64,000 nucleotides of DNA from Oopsacas minuta (GCA_024704765.1 JAKMXF010000044.1:124001-188000), one strand, 5' to 3'; shown: positions 45,085 to 57,567, counted from the stretch's first letter. Notes: generated by a model from the letters alone, not told the origin. A program made the numbers and translations.

Positions 45085-45202
45085 GGTTTGTTACTATATA
45101 TTTATCTTCATTCATGACAATTATGTCCTTATTTTTCTGATCAACTTGTAAATTGATATGGTGTATACATTTTTCTTGCATATTTTCATTATTCTAGTGT
45201 AG

Positions 45203-45625
45203 AGGTCAACAACCTGCGGCTCTTTAGACTATCTCCACTAGCTCTCTTGGTCTTTGACAATATTATTCATATAGAATAGAATAACATAGTATTAACATTA
45301 TTGATTTAGAATAGAATAACATAGTGTTTAACATTTACAATGTATTTAATAATATTTGCTAATTTATCGCTTCTATTGTAGTTTTCCATTATTATCCTAA
45401 TCAGATAGATTCGTATTCCAAAAAAAATATGGAATTAATAGTGCCTTGACGCCTTCATTACCGTTTTTGTCAGTTTGGCGCAAAAAATGGCTCATCGTCT
45501 CTCCTCACGGATTTCTCTACCCATAATACATAAAATATACCATTGAGTTTAATGTATATTTAGTATTTGATAATACATATATCAAGAAATGCGGCTTTTG
45601 GTTTGCGGACATATCATTTTGCAAT
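45203..45625. repeat. solo hAT-end fragment
   Basis: GTAGAGGTCAACAACCTGCGGCTC at the left is a typical hAT terminus ('GGGGTCGGCAACCTGCGGCTC'). A GCGGCTTTTGGTTTGCGGAC stretch near 45590 may be the other end. An internal TAGAATAGAATAACATAGTn unit is present twice. There is no transposase. Confidence 0.4.
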
Positions 45626-45719
45626 AATTTAACTTTTCCAATGCAATTTTAAGCTAATTCTTATACGGCCATCCCTACTATCGGGAAGGGCACTTTCCTA
45701 AAAATTGAGCTAACCTCAA

Positions 45720-45830
45720 ATCCGGGAAATGCTGGGGCATATTTAATGAAAATAGTGGAGTTACGTTCCAAGATTTCAAGAAAGCACTGAAGCTATACTA
45801 CTAAATTCAATGAGAATATAGGCTATAATG
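45720..45830. repeat. interspersed repeat B, partial copy 3
   Basis: CGGGAAATGCTGGGGCATAT followed by TTTCAAGAAAGCACTGAAGC parallels GCGGGAAAATGTGTTATTTA and TTCCAAAAGGCGCTGAAATC in copy 2. Confidence 0.3.
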
Positions 45831-48800
45831 TCCTATAGTTATGAGTGTAACTACTACCTGGTTTTTCTGGTGCTTGGCACATATTCCTTCCATGTAATTT
45901 GATGATTGTCACAAAGTGCCGACCCTGAGACACAATCTGTATTATAATTATATGCTAGCATCCGAAGTAGCGACATCACTAAAAAATCCTTCCAAGTAAA
46001 TTCTCGGCCGAGAAATTCTTGAGTATATTACATTTTCCTTCACCAATTAGTAAAATTGGGAGTTATAAGACATGATTGGTATGCCATGATTTGCTATCCA
46101 TATTAAGGAAATGATAATATATTAACTTTAGATATTAGCTGCATTTACAATTCTATATCCTAGATATCGACCGATATTTAATTTGGTCAATTGGGTAAAG
46201 TTTGTTCAAGTTGGTCAATTTGGTCATGTTTGGTCTTGAAGCTTCAATTTGACAAATAATATCATATTAATTTTGCTCAAAATACCACAAGTTGAGAAAC
46301 CCTGCTCTAATATACAGGACTGTATTTCTTTCTGATAACTTTAGAATTCTTTTAAGCAAATAGCTTTATATCTTCCTTTTTCTTGTTTTTCTCTTTTACG
46401 CCTAATCAGCTGCCACTTTGTTCTCTAATTCTTTTGTTATTTCCTATTTTATTGATGTTTTAATCAAGACGTTTGTTCTTACTTGCTCTCTTTCTTACTT
46501 TTTGATTTCTCTCTCTAACTCTCTCCCTGTACCACGTTACATACCAAATAGTAGTCGCCCGTACCTCTGCCGCCTACCTATAGGCGTGCTCGAGCAGGCG
46601 TCCGGAAGCGGAGAGCATTAACAACCCAGATTACTGACCCTATGACGTACAAGTTATCAAACCGATCATGGACTCTTACTCTTACTTTTCACTAAATCTT
46701 AAGTTTATTCATGCTCTCAATAGGAAAATATTGATTTCTCCTCATTTTCTGACAAATTAGTTCTAAATTCAAATTATATGCTTTTAATTGTAGAATCCTG
46801 AGGAAATTTTGAAATATTTCGAGATAAATATCCAGGAAATAGTCAGAGTATTAAGGAGTGAGCTCCTTTCATGTTTCATCAACTGAAGGGCGATCGCTTC
46901 TGCATTTTATTAGGACATTATACCATTTTTAGACTGACTTGAGAACAAAAACTCCGATACAACAGAAAACTCGGTGTAAAAATATTCCGAATTTTATTGT
47001 ATCTTGTGTTTACTAAATAATTCACCAATTCTAGCATATCAACTTGATAAACATGTTCATCTTAAAGATTAGATTCCAGATCAACGATGATTTGCAAAAT
47101 TCAAGATCTGGAGACTTTCTTGTAGTATCAGGCTGGCATGCTGCAAGTCCTCGACAAATTAGGTGGTTTGGTAGCGTTAACCACCAAAGTATTTCTACTA
47201 GTCAACAAAATATTTAGATTGTACATAGAGAGCGTATAATGGCCTCGCAAATGAGTAAAATGGTGCTTAATTGTGATTTATCGAGAATTTTTGTGAAATT
47301 TGTACAAGGTAATGTTTCAATATTTGATCTACGAATATGATTTCTCTCAACTTTGGCAAACATTTCAGAAGCTAATATGTGCTGCCTTGTTCTAAATACT
47401 TGTACACAAGTAATTATCTATGGTCGCCGGACGCTCATCTAAGCGGATGATTTGTGATGAAATTATATGATGATGCGTGAAGATTGGAGATTTTGTTACA
47501 TCGTAATACTAATACACTAATATATTGTTTGAATAAACTGGAGGAGCCCCAGGAATGATTTTGGGTCTGGCTCAGATAGGTTCGAGTCTTGACGATAATT
47601 CATAGCTATGATGAAAATATGACGTCATTGTCACCTTTTTGAAAATCGCATTATTAACCACTTTTCAGCCAATATACATGATGCAAGTTTGAAATTTGAT
47701 TTACAGGTATCCCTCAATGTGACAGACGTCCTTACGTCATGATTCTGACCAAAAAGCTAACTCATCAAGGAATTATTAGGTCATCATGGCGATACCAAAA
47801 CATATTTTTCCATATTCCAAAATTTCAGAATTTCTTAATACTCGAGGCACCAAGTGGTGAGTGACTAACCATAAGCGAACATCTTCAGTGTCACCATCGT
47901 AAGATATTCAGGTATTTTGGATGGACCATGGCTGATTATATATTCAAATTTTTTCTATATAATGAACCAGAGGCACGAAATTCTGAGTTCATCCCGTCGC
48001 GTAGCGACCAAAAGCACTAAGAAAAATATCTGTTCAATACTTAATCCTACCTGGGGCACTAAGCTGTCGCGCTTAGTGCCATTATATATGCAGTATAAAT
48101 TTATTCTTCCTGGTTAGTATCAACTTCTTTAATGTTAGTACTATTATATGACAGATTTACTACCACAACAGTTTTACTACCTCTATTACCGGTACCATGG
48201 ATACTCTATATCCTTGACAGAGTTACTACCTTACATGACAGAATTATTACCCTTTTATCAAGACATCAGATCGTATAACTCAACTCTAAGTTCTTATCAC
48301 ACTGATAATAATGCATTTTCACTGGTTTCTTTGTTTCTTTTCTCAAGTTATATTACATAAGTACAGTTTTAGTGATACGATGACCATTGAGTAGTGGATG
48401 ACCTACTGTACTTTCAGAATTTGTGTTTCTTAGTAATGTGTCCAATGGTAAATTCATTGTCTAACATATTTGTTGTAATTCATCAAATTCATATATTATT
48501 TTAGAATGTATATTGCTATCATATTTATTAAAAAGTAACAATTTCGAAATATATGAAGTGAGTAGACATATTAATGTTGACCGAATACAGCCGGGAGATA
48601 TTCATGGGATTTTGAAGTAGCACTTTCTATTACCAATTGTACGTAAAAGGATCCAATAACCTGTTAGCTTTATCGCTAAACCTTCCTAAACCACCTGTAC
48701 TTTAGTTTTATTGATATTGATTAAGTGATAATTAGTTAATTGATTATACCATTTCAACATTTTTCAAGTTATCATTGCAGCTACACGAGTATACCTAGAA

Positions 48801-49132
48801 TTAGTTCTTTACACTAGCCGATAAACCAAGGATATATCTATCATACGTGGAAGGATGAATTTCAAATCGTCATTAAAGCAAGTAATATGTATCAAATTAT
48901 AATAGTTCTGATTTTTATTGGCTGCGCCAAAATGGGTAATGAATTGTTTACACTTGCAATTATACAACAATTATATAAGTAATTACCCCGGACTGAATGG
49001 TTTCAACTATATAGATCCCCAAATTACTTAGTTATAATTGAGTCGCAAAGTAAATACAATAATGCATTAGATCGTCTATTGTGTATATAATGATTTATAT
49101 TGTTTCCATTAGACCAATCAGTATACTTGAAA
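45831..49132. other. no gene recognised
   Basis: AT-rich throughout. A less AT-rich patch at 46545-46625 (reading YRRARAGVRKRRAL in one plus frame) may be a retroelement crumb but is too short to call. No splice-supported exon was found. Confidence 0.35.
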
Positions 49133-49600
49133 CATGATTCAAATGGTAAAGATTTATGGTAGAAGCGTTGTCCGCCAGTATATCAAATCCAAGCCTACTA
49201 AGTACGGTGTAAGCTTTGGGCATTGTGCTGCAGATGTTGTGGATATTCGCTCACTCAAAATTTATACTTGGGTAGTTCAGCTAGAAGTGTGAGTGGACGT
49301 ATGTTGTGATTCGACTTACAGAACCATATTTTGATAAGGGTCATGTTATCTATTGCGATAGATTTTTCTCTCATTTAGGTGTGGCATCGTACTTGGGGTT
49401 GAGAAAAGCTTGGAATGGTGGGTACATCCTCCATCACATCTTTACCACCTGATCTCCAATATCTTGTTGATCACATGCATCCATTGACATGGGTATTTAA
49501 ATGGTATAACTGTGAGGCGAACCTCAGATAAAAACCAACGGCATCTGTCTTCAATGAAAGGTCATTTTTTCGGATTAATGGAAGTCACCTTTCCGAATGA
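49133..49600 (+). pseudogene. piggyBac-like transposase relic
   Basis: One frame reads KIYGRSVVRQYIKSKPTKYG, then VSFGHCAADVVDIRSLKIYT. This matches the piggyBac 'FKGRssxRQYxPxKPxKxGxKxW' block and the following 'Y-x-x-x-Y-T-G' region. A second piece at about 49320-49420 reads LTEPYFDKGHVIYCDRFFSH, then LGVASYLGLRKA, matching 'G-H-x-x-x-x-D-N-F-x-S' with its catalytic Asp. Stops and frameshifts separate the pieces and no termini were found. The fragment lies near the catalytic middle of the protein; the rest is gone. Confidence 0.6.
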
Positions 49601-49724
49601 GGGTATGTGGTTTCTATTATAGCTTAGCTACATATAAGGAATCTGATTTAGTATTTTTTTGCAGATCAATAAAGTAATTGAGAAATCTGTTATTTAGTAT
49701 CACTAGTAGATATTTTCCTTTAAT

Positions 49725-49800
49725 TTCGGAACTCCTCTTAATCGGGACAATGGTCCTATAACCAATGTGTCCCAATAATGTGGAGTTGACCTACTTCTAC
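49725..49800. repeat. possible small pogo-like MITE
   Basis: CGGAACTCCTCTTAATCGGGACA faces GTGTCCCAATAATGTGGAGTTGACC (quoted in short form) as rough inverted repeats about 75 bp apart overall. Confidence 0.35.
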
Positions 49801-50683
49801 TGCACAAAAATTCTAATTATGCCCAAATTGGATTTCAAGATTCTGGACGATATAGAATAATAATTTATAAATACCATACTATATTTTTGCTAATTCACCT
49901 CCTTAGCCCAATGTGAAGACATGCCCGCGACTAATATCGGGAGAGCTAGATAGGTAGTCAATTATGCAATTGAAAAGTATAGTTTTGATATATATCACAA
50001 GATTTGTCCCCACTTGAGCGAAATCCATTATGCCAATTATTTGACGGTTTAATAATCAATTATTTTAATAATATTGATTCAAAACAAGTACATAATTCAA
50101 AATATATGAGTTTTGTTCATAGAAAATATTTGTTGGTTGTGCAATATTCTGAGCAATTCCGGTTAAATATTCATTAGCACTCTTCTGTCCTTAGTTATAA
50201 CATAAGGTAATATTTCTAATATTTTCGTTGATTTGCCTGTATTTCTATTCTTGGAATAAACCTTCAATTTCCGATACTTATTTGAGCTAATAGCGTTTCT
50301 GTACATCCTTGCTCACAAGGTTCCCATTTATACGAAATTGGTCTATGATACCTACATCTGTATTCTTTTAACACCCCAAAGTACCCTTTTATTCGAGTCT
50401 CATTTTGATAACTTTACACAATGTGATACGGATTCGCTCAAATGGGCTTTGCTCAAGTGGGTTTCGCTCAACTGAGTTCGATCAATTGGAGAAACCCTAT
50501 CATAAGACTACTGAAGATATGCCTGATCATTGATTCAACTTCACTAACCAGGAAACAATAGTATGTGAGTATATTTAGTGGGAATTACTATAATCGTCGA
50601 TAATATGAAACTGGTACATTTTCACTTGAATAAATGTATTATTGATATATAAGAATTCACAAAACAAATTTCATGATTTTCAG
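49801..50683. other. no gene recognised
   Basis: AT-rich. A short tandem-like phrase (CGCTCAAATGGG, GCTCAAGTGGG, CGCTCAACTGAG) occurs at 50433-50480. It ends at an acceptor-like sequence before 50684. Confidence 0.35.
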
Positions 50684-50863
50684 ATCGAAGGGACGTCATC
50701 TGTTACCGTAATTGGCAAGTATGTAATAAAACATGCTCAACCTTTGGAACCATATAGAACGTTAATTATTAATCTATTTTCAAAATTTGGCATTCCAAAT
50801 GATCCAGAATGTGTCTGTACAAAATACTTGAAATTTGTCATGATAAAGTTGGGATTATTTTGA
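50684..50863 (+). CDS. possible terminal exon, protein unknown
   Basis: An acceptor-like CATGATTTTCAG ends at 50683. The frame IEGTSSVTVIGKYVIKHAQP, then FSKFGIPNDPECVCTKYLKF runs about 60 codons to a TGA, where repeat A begins. The composition is protein-like and no motif is recognised. It may be an exon whose natural end was replaced by the repeat insertion. Confidence 0.3.
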   Translation: MEGTSSVTVIGKYVIKHAQPLEPYRTLIINLFSKFGIPNDPECVCTKYLKFVMIKLGLF

Positions 50864-51003
50864 GTTATCACACAGACCATGGATGTCATATCCTTTGTCA
50901 ATATCCTCTTATAACTCGATAATGGTTACAATTATGACCAATTCAGCATAGCCAATATTTAGTATACCCCTGATTTCCCATATCCCTTACAATTCATCTT
51001 GAT
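50863..51003 (-). repeat. repeat A, inverted copy left of the hAT insertion
   Basis: TGAGTTATCACACAGACCATGG, then ATCCTCTTATAACTCGATAA, then TATACCCCTGATTTCCC, then CTTGATATGATAAC. This is the inverted counterpart of 54040-54205. Together the two blocks form a fold-back structure that the hAT element split near its centre. Confidence 0.6.
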
Positions 51004-51011
51004 ATGATAAC
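51004..51011. repeat. 8 bp target-site duplication, left (ATGATAAC)
   Basis: Identical to 53971-53978; 8 bp is the hAT hallmark. Confidence 0.8.
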
Positions 51012-53970
51012 CAGGGGCTTAACTAGCATTACGCACAGTACGCACGCGCGTACTAAAAGTTATCAAGTTAGGGACGCGGAATGAGAATTAAGACAAAAAT
51101 ATATTTCTCCTGTCCTTAATAGATGCATCAACCCACATACAATATCGTTGTTAAATGAGAGTGCGACCGATGAATGTATTTTGTGATCATTCGTTTATAT
51201 GCGGTTTCGTAAATTTGATTTTTGGCTTTTATAATTATTTAATGGATACCTCGAAGAGCGGTGGAAACAAGCGAACGATGTCTAGGTACCATTACAAGAT
51301 GTCCAAAGCCAGACGTGTACGTGTAGAAAAAAGAAGACATGTCACAGCGGATGCTATCATTTATTATGTAAGTAAATATCAATTTCATTCATTTTGTGTT
51401 TTTATTACAAATTTATTTTGAAATGAACCTTCTACGATACAAGAAGCAAATGATGCTACAATGTGCTCAGTCTCACCATTAGGGGATTAATGTTCTGTAA
51501 TGATTGGGCGTAGTCTATCTCTAGCTGTATTGGACATTACTCAAAGCTCTCGCTGGATAGAGAATGAAATACAGAGTGTTGAAACTGCTCTAAGCTGTGT
51601 CATTACTTCTCATCCGCCTAGTGATAAAACCTCTATACATGTAAGCTCTACTAATTGTGTTATTGCGTCTTCATCAACAACGACGAAATTGACTGGAGGT
51701 GGTGAGGTTTTAGCAACATCAGATAGTGGGGAATTGCAAGGCAAGAAGCTAAGCGATGTTGAAAAGTTAGACATTGAAAGAGCAAAAATCCCCATCCGGC
51801 CAAAGCTCCCTTATAGAAATATTTGTAAGAAGAAAAGGAAATTCAATCCCGATTTTGTCTTCGTACAAATGGTTACGTGACGCAAAAATACTTGATGAAT
51901 GTTTTTTGCGCTGTTTGTTTCTATTCAGTGCCCTCAAAGAGAGTGTTTTGACAACTTCTCCATTTAGTGATTGGTCTAACGTTGGCGCTGTGTTGAGAAA
52001 GCATCAAGTATCCAGGGATCATGCTGATGCTTCTCGATGTTGTGTGTCCTTTAGTGATATTGCATCTGGCAAGCAGCATTTTGTGTACTAGAGTGTTTCG
52101 AATGTTTACCAAGAAACTATTAGAAGAAATCGTCATTTTATTGGCGAATTGGTGCGAGTAATTCTCCTGTGTTGAAGACAGAATATTGCATTAAGTGGTC
52201 ACATATCAGAGACAAGCAACTTCCACTCGATATTGAATCTTCTTCGTAAACGCGATCCGGTTTTGGACAACTTTCTGACTAGGTCACCTCGGCATGCACA
52301 ATACATCAGTCCTCAAATTCAGAATGAATTAATCCAGGTGATTGGACAACAGATTCAGCGAAATATTTTAGTAGATTTTCGTGAGGCTAAATGGTTTGGT
52401 TTTATAGCAGATGAAACTCCAGATGTTTCCCATATTGAACAATTGTCACTCCGCTGTTCAGTATATTACAACAAATGCTGAGGTGAAGGAAATGTTTCTG
52501 GAATTTGTTCAAACTGAAGACGCATGAGGGATATCTTTGGCCAAGTTGTTTCTTCAGAAAATATTTACTTGGAATTTGGAGAAGGAAATATGAGAGCGCA
52601 AGCCTATGACAAGGGTTCCAATATGAGTGGGAAATTTAATTGAGTTAACGCAGTGATTCAGAGGGAATTACCAGATTCAATCTATTGCGCATGTCAAGCA
52701 CATGGGTTGAATACCGCAATTGTTCATTCTTGTAGAATAACCAGTGTTTCAAACCTGCTAACCAAGGAGAATGAGGCTATTAAAATGACGGAATCATCTG
52801 TTAAACGACACAACATTTACAAACAAGAACTAAGGGAACTCCATAACTTCATTGATGAGGATGATATCGATGCCTCTATAGAAATTCCACTGGCATATGA
52901 TACTCGTTGGATTAGCCATTCTGAATGTCTCAAGGGCGTGAAAAAGAAGTTTGTTGTAGTTGTTTCCTCACTGGGACAAATTTTTGAATTTGACGCAAAA
53001 GCCACTAGTGTACTTAATTCTATATTTCAATTTGACTTCATTACCTCACTGTTTATTGTTGAAAATATTCTCGGATACATTGTTAGTTTGCACAAATCTC
53101 TTCAGAAAGTCAATGTAGACTTGGTGATGGCTGTTGGTGGTGCAAAAGTCATTGTCCGGTGCTTGAAAAATATTCGGAATGAAGAGTATTTGAGCTCACT
53201 TTTTGATAACGCAGATATATTGGCAACAAATGTTGATGTAGAAGAAAATACCCCTCGCATAACCAAAAGGCAATGAAATAGAGCAAACGCTGAATCGTTA
53301 GATACCAGGCAACACAATTTTCGGAACTTGTTTTTACCTTTCCTAGATCCTATGATTGTGGAACTGAATGAACAACTCATACAGTCGAGACCACGCCTTG
53401 TTGCACGGTATCTTATTCCAAGCCGTTTTTCGCAGCTTTCTCACTTTGCAGGGAAAGATATATTTAATTTCTATAGATCGGATTGTGAGTATGATGAAAA
53501 GAAATTGAAAATTTGGAGAAGTAATTGGTGCTCAATTATAGAGAAAGATAAACCAACAACTGCTTGTGAAACTCTAGTTTGTATGTCGAAGGACACATTC
53601 CCAAACATCTACAGTGCACTTGCTATTGTGGCAACAATGCTTGTATCCACTGCAACTGCAGAACGTTCATTTAGCACACTGAAAAGACTGAAAACATGTT
53701 TGCGGAACACGATGTGTCAAAGCCGTTTGACAGGACTAGCGCTGATGCATCTACATAAGAATATTGATGTTGACGTCGAACTGGTCCTACTTGACTTTGA
53801 TCCGCTGAACGATAGGCGCATCCTCCTCGCATTTGATTAATCGATTATAATTGAATAATTTATTAGTACATTCAGAGAAATAAGTATCTACATTTTATAT
53901 TCTGATGGTGAAAGTGGGGTGCCAATTTTATGTAGTGCGTAGTAATTTAAAATATGTAGCTACGCCCCTA
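51012..53970 (+). mobile_element. hAT element with perfect 8 bp TSD
   Basis: The element is 2959 bp. The left end reads CAGGGGCTTAACTAGCATTACGCAC. The complement of the right end reads TAGGGGCGTAGCTAC, followed a little inward by TTACTACGCACTAC. It is bounded by exact ATGATAAC duplications. It carries a nearly full-length but broken transposase. A perfect duplication with imperfect ends suggests moderate age. Confidence 0.85.
51242..53840 (+). pseudogene. hAT transposase, ZMYM1/P52rIPK-like, broken
   Basis: A likely first exon (51242-51367, MDTSKSGGNKRTMSRYHYKM...) ends at a textbook donor (GTAAGT at 51368). The next long frame, 51500-51880, includes LSDVEKLDIERAKIPIRPKL, the usual lead of this family. 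After a frameshift come RDHADASRCCVSF-type fragments, ILNLLRKRDPVLDNFL (about 52220), FREAKWFGFIADETPDVSHI with the catalytic Asp region (about 52380), AYDKGSNMSGKFN (about 52605), and CACQAHGLNTAIVHS (52690). The last frame, 53328-53840, holds the C-terminal dimerisation block FPNIYSALAIVATMLVSTAT-AERSFSTLKRLKTCLR. At least five stops or frameshifts inactivate it (near 51840, 52091, 52480, 52640, 53276). Confidence 0.8.
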
Positions 53971-53978
53971 ATGATAAC
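53971..53978. repeat. 8 bp target-site duplication, right (ATGATAAC)
   Basis: Exact copy of 51004-51011. Confidence 0.8.
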
Positions 53979-54029
53979 CAATACCAATATAACGTAATCA
54001 TGAATATGCCGATATAAGGTCATTATGAG

Positions 54030-54585
54030 ATTGCCCAATAGTCTTCATGGATATCATATCAAGATATATTACAGTAGTATAAGAAGTTGGGTATACACTA
54101 TGTGATGGCCATCCTGATTTGACAATAATTCCGCGATTATCGAGTTATAAGAGGAAATTAACAAAATACATGCAATCTATGGTCTGGGCGATATCTCAGA
54201 AACGTTGACACTTTATCATGACGATATTTTTGCATTTTGTAAAGAAACGGTTTTGGATCATTTGGTGTTTCAACCTTTTGAAAGTAGATTAATAATTAAC
54301 GTTCTACATGATTCTAAAGGTTGAGCTTTCTTTATTACATACTTTCCAATTACCCTAGCAGACGTATTCATTCCGTAATTTCGTTCAGAAGTTTCTCAGA
54401 AATTTGACTTTTGTGAATTCTTATATATTCCTAATGCATTTATCCGACTGAATATTTACCAGTTTCATTTAATCTACGATCATAGAATTTGCCATCAAAA
54501 TATAAACATTTTTCCCTGGTCCAGTGAAAATTGACTAAGTGATCAGGCCTTATCTTTAGTAGACTAGGTATTAACAAAATATAAT
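54030..54585 (+). repeat. interspersed repeat A, long copy
   Basis: Aligns in order with 9470-9985, ending in the shared GTGATCAGGCCTTATCTTTAGTAGACTA. Its first ~170 bp also pair in inverse with 50863-51003. Confidence 0.6.
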
Positions 54586-55085
54586 TTCTTAGATATGAAG
54601 GATATGGTAAAGCGAAGTTGTGAAGTATCTGAGTAGCAGTAATTATTCACCTTATCTGTTTTTTTCATGGTATTATTACAATTGAGGCTAATTATTTGGC
54701 TAGATATTTTGGAATGGTCAATCTCCCCGAAAAATACGAATATTTACATCATCTATTTTCAAAACTTGATTTAACTTCTGCATGCAATTTTGAGGGAATT
54801 TCTAACTGGAAACTTGAATGTTGGTAGTACATTTCAAACTTGCCCTAAATTCGCAAAACTATATTCAATTCTATTCGAAATTAAACTTTGACTGCTTCAA
54901 TCTGTTTTGTAATGATCTACTATAAGTATATAATTTGCATGAGGGTTGCTACATTTTACATGTTTAATACCACCGCTGAATATCTATTTACAACCACTTG
55001 GTTAGTAATTACAATTATAATTAATGATGTTCTTGATGGATTTCATCCTATGTTTGTTAGATCTTTCCTTTCTCTTGTTTCTTAG
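54586..55085. other. probable intron upstream of the lectin exon
   Basis: AT-rich and ending in the pyrimidine-rich acceptor TTTCCTTTCTCTTGTTTCTTAG. No additional exon was recognised here. Confidence 0.4.
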
Positions 55086-55462
55086 GGATGGTCCTTGATG
55101 TCTCTGGTGGGAAAAAAGAAAATGGAACAAAGGTTCATGCATGGCCTTCTAATAAAACTGATGCTCAAAGATGGTATTTTACAAGTGATTGCAGGCTAGA
55201 ATCAGCTCTCAAAGATGGTATGTTTCTTGACATTCGTGAGAATAAGAATTCTAAGGGAACAACATGCTGCATATCTGAAATGAATAGTTCTAACTCCCAA
55301 CACTGGCAATTTACTAATGATGGTAATATATTTTCCTTAATGAATAGTAATGTATTAGATATACGTGGCTCGAATAAAAATAAGGGGACCGAGATAATAC
55401 TCTGGCCGAATTGGGGAGGTGAAAATCAAAGATGGGATATCGAAGATTCAGAAAGACTGTAG
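55086..55462 (+). CDS. terminal exon encoding a ricin-type beta-trefoil lectin domain
   Basis: A strong acceptor (CTCTTGTTTCTTAG) precedes 55086. The frame runs about 125 codons to TAG at 55460-55462. It holds three related repeats with the QxW-type core. They are LDVSGGKKENGT...AQRWYF, LDIRENKNSKGT...SQHWQF and LDIRGSNKNKGTE...NQRWDI. Each has the 'LD(V/I)...G(T)...(Q)xW' pattern of the ricin B / beta-trefoil fold (PF00652/PF14200 type). This fold binds carbohydrate in many secreted or surface proteins; no toxin catalytic domain is present here. The first repeat lacks its start, which must be in the previous exon. The rest of the gene, and any signal peptide, lie upstream and were not identified. 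Confidence 0.75.
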
Positions 55463-57386
55463 AACATATTGTTTTAGATGTTATATTTTCTACCTTTGAA
55501 GAACTTTATTTACGTATCTTCCTAAATATGTGAAACACCATACTTGCAGTTGACACTATGTAGTATGTATCATATTTACAATTTCTGTATACTTTTTGTA
55601 GGTATATTTATTCTAATTATTAATCATTGTTAGGGAAATCTTGCAAAGAAATTCACAATTGACCGAAAGATTGTGCAATATTGTCTGTCAATCTTTCTTG
55701 AGTCAAACCGTGTTGGTGTGATTCCTTGTTGGTGATAGTTTGAAGAATTTTTTCCCTCAAGGTCCGAGATGTTTTGATAATCTCAGCCAAACCCGGATAA
55801 ACTATGAACCACAGGAACCACGTGTATTGAAACGATGAATGGGCAATTATATAATCATATGCTCTTATAATTTCAGTTCCAGTATGGGTATTTGCTAAAA
55901 TTTCCTTCAGCTTGGGTCAGTTATGTATCCATAGACTCCAAACTCAGATACATAAATGCTGGCCACATTTCTGCCTCTCCCAATTGGCCAGTTTTATGAC
56001 ATAGTGTGTAATGGAATAGAATAATTTATATATATACTTGTTAAACAGAAAAAGTATCAAATCAATCGAAATAATTCCTCAAAATCGATAATATTTTTAC
56101 TTACCAAGTGGAATTTATATTCTATACCTGCCTTTGACTTGAAAAGGTCAAATAACGTAAATGTTAATGGGTATGTTAGAGATGGAAATATTGATAAAAC
56201 GAGCGAGCAGAGTGAGATAATTAAAATTCATAGACCTATATGCTATCTAAAATATTTGGTGAGAGATAGTCTCTTGTTGTGTTTGTGATAACTTGGCTTA
56301 AAAATTCTGGATTTCTCTAAATGCTGGGTTTATAGGCACTTGGCTGATCCGCTGTTTGGGTAAACCAATAATTTGCCAGTCACTTGAGATGCATTTAGCG
56401 AGGTTACTTATTATATAAGCGAGTATAAGCTGAACGTTATTGGTTTGGTTCCAGGTTGGTTCCGGCTTGGAAATTTCAACCCTTTCCTACCTTAATCTGT
56501 TTTGTTGAATGATAATTCGTATTTTTTTTCTAAATAATATTACATATTTTTCAAGTAAATAGATTGAAATACTTAATATATGCCAATATTTAGGTTGATT
56601 ATTTCTACATTTTATGTTTTCTGGATTATCGAAAATTCATCTAATAAATCTCTGTACCTCCATTACATATGTTTGATAACCGATTATTGCATTACTGAAG
56701 TGCCTAAATCAACCACATTTCAGAATATAGTGGAGCCTCCCAAAGTGGGGACTTTGTCCAAGTGGCATTTGGGGTGAGCCGCAGGAAATTTGGAATGAAT
56801 TATATACAAATATTCAATTCCAAATTCTCGTAGTATGGTGAGATGAAATAGAACCGCCCTTATTGGACATCATTAAAGTTGTCAGGAGTCCACTTTTGAC
56901 CCGAACAGTCCAGAATTGGATCCATTTGTTCGGACTACGAGTTGGAACTATTTTGTCCTGTTTTGAATGAAATTAGTCCTTGTAGCTACATATCTGTCAA
57001 CCTTTGTCACTTAAAAACTGGTGGAGCGCAGTGTACCATGGACACCAGAAAATATGACTTGCTCCACACGCTCGCTCGTTCAAAACTTATTTTGCCATTA
57101 AAACACATCTATTCGCGCCATTAGTCTTCATTTTGGAGTACACAATGACTTAATTGCCAACATTCATCTTCATATCGGGGTCTATGGAGACACCATATCT
57201 TTGCTGTAGCCTTCATATAGTGTCCAAAGAGACCCTTACAGTAATATTCCTCTTAGTGTTTACAGTAACCCTTTAGCCTAGCTACTCGTTTTTTGTGTCC
57301 TATGTACCCCATCGCAAAATTCGATAATACTGCTCAAATTCATTGTGCAGACCCCATAGCCAATTGCACTTTATCATTATGCCTAG
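55463..57386. other. no gene recognised
   Basis: 3' flank of the lectin gene, then AT-rich DNA. No exon with good borders until the weak candidate at 57387. Confidence 0.4.
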
Positions 57387-57567
57387 GGCCCGGTTAGATT
57401 TATTTTTATATTTATACACACTAACCAATCGTAAATATTCGAAAATCATTAGATTTCCTAATTTTGATACCAGGCAATTGGAGCGTGTATTTGTGTATGT
57501 ATTAAATAGTATGCTTGATGAACCTATTGATCATTTAGTTGACATCATTCTGACTAAATTACAATAA
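57387..57567 (+). CDS. possible terminal exon, protein unknown
   Basis: An acceptor-like TTATCATTATGCCTAG ends at 57386. About 59 codons follow to a TAA. The peptide includes YTLTNRKYSKIIRFPNFDTR, then QLERVFVYVLNSMLDEPIDH and LVDIILTKLQ at the end, an amphipathic helix-like C-terminus. No family recognised; it could be chance. Confidence 0.35.

Noticed and set aside
46545-46625. A GC-richer patch with the frame YRRARAGVRKRRAL, possibly a reverse-transcriptase-element remnant
   Set aside because: Too short and without any reverse transcriptase or endonuclease motif nearby to support a retroelement call.
47550-47600. GGTTCGAGTC near 47580, resembling a tRNA B-box
   Set aside because: No matching A-box, acceptor stem or anticodon arm could be drawn around it.
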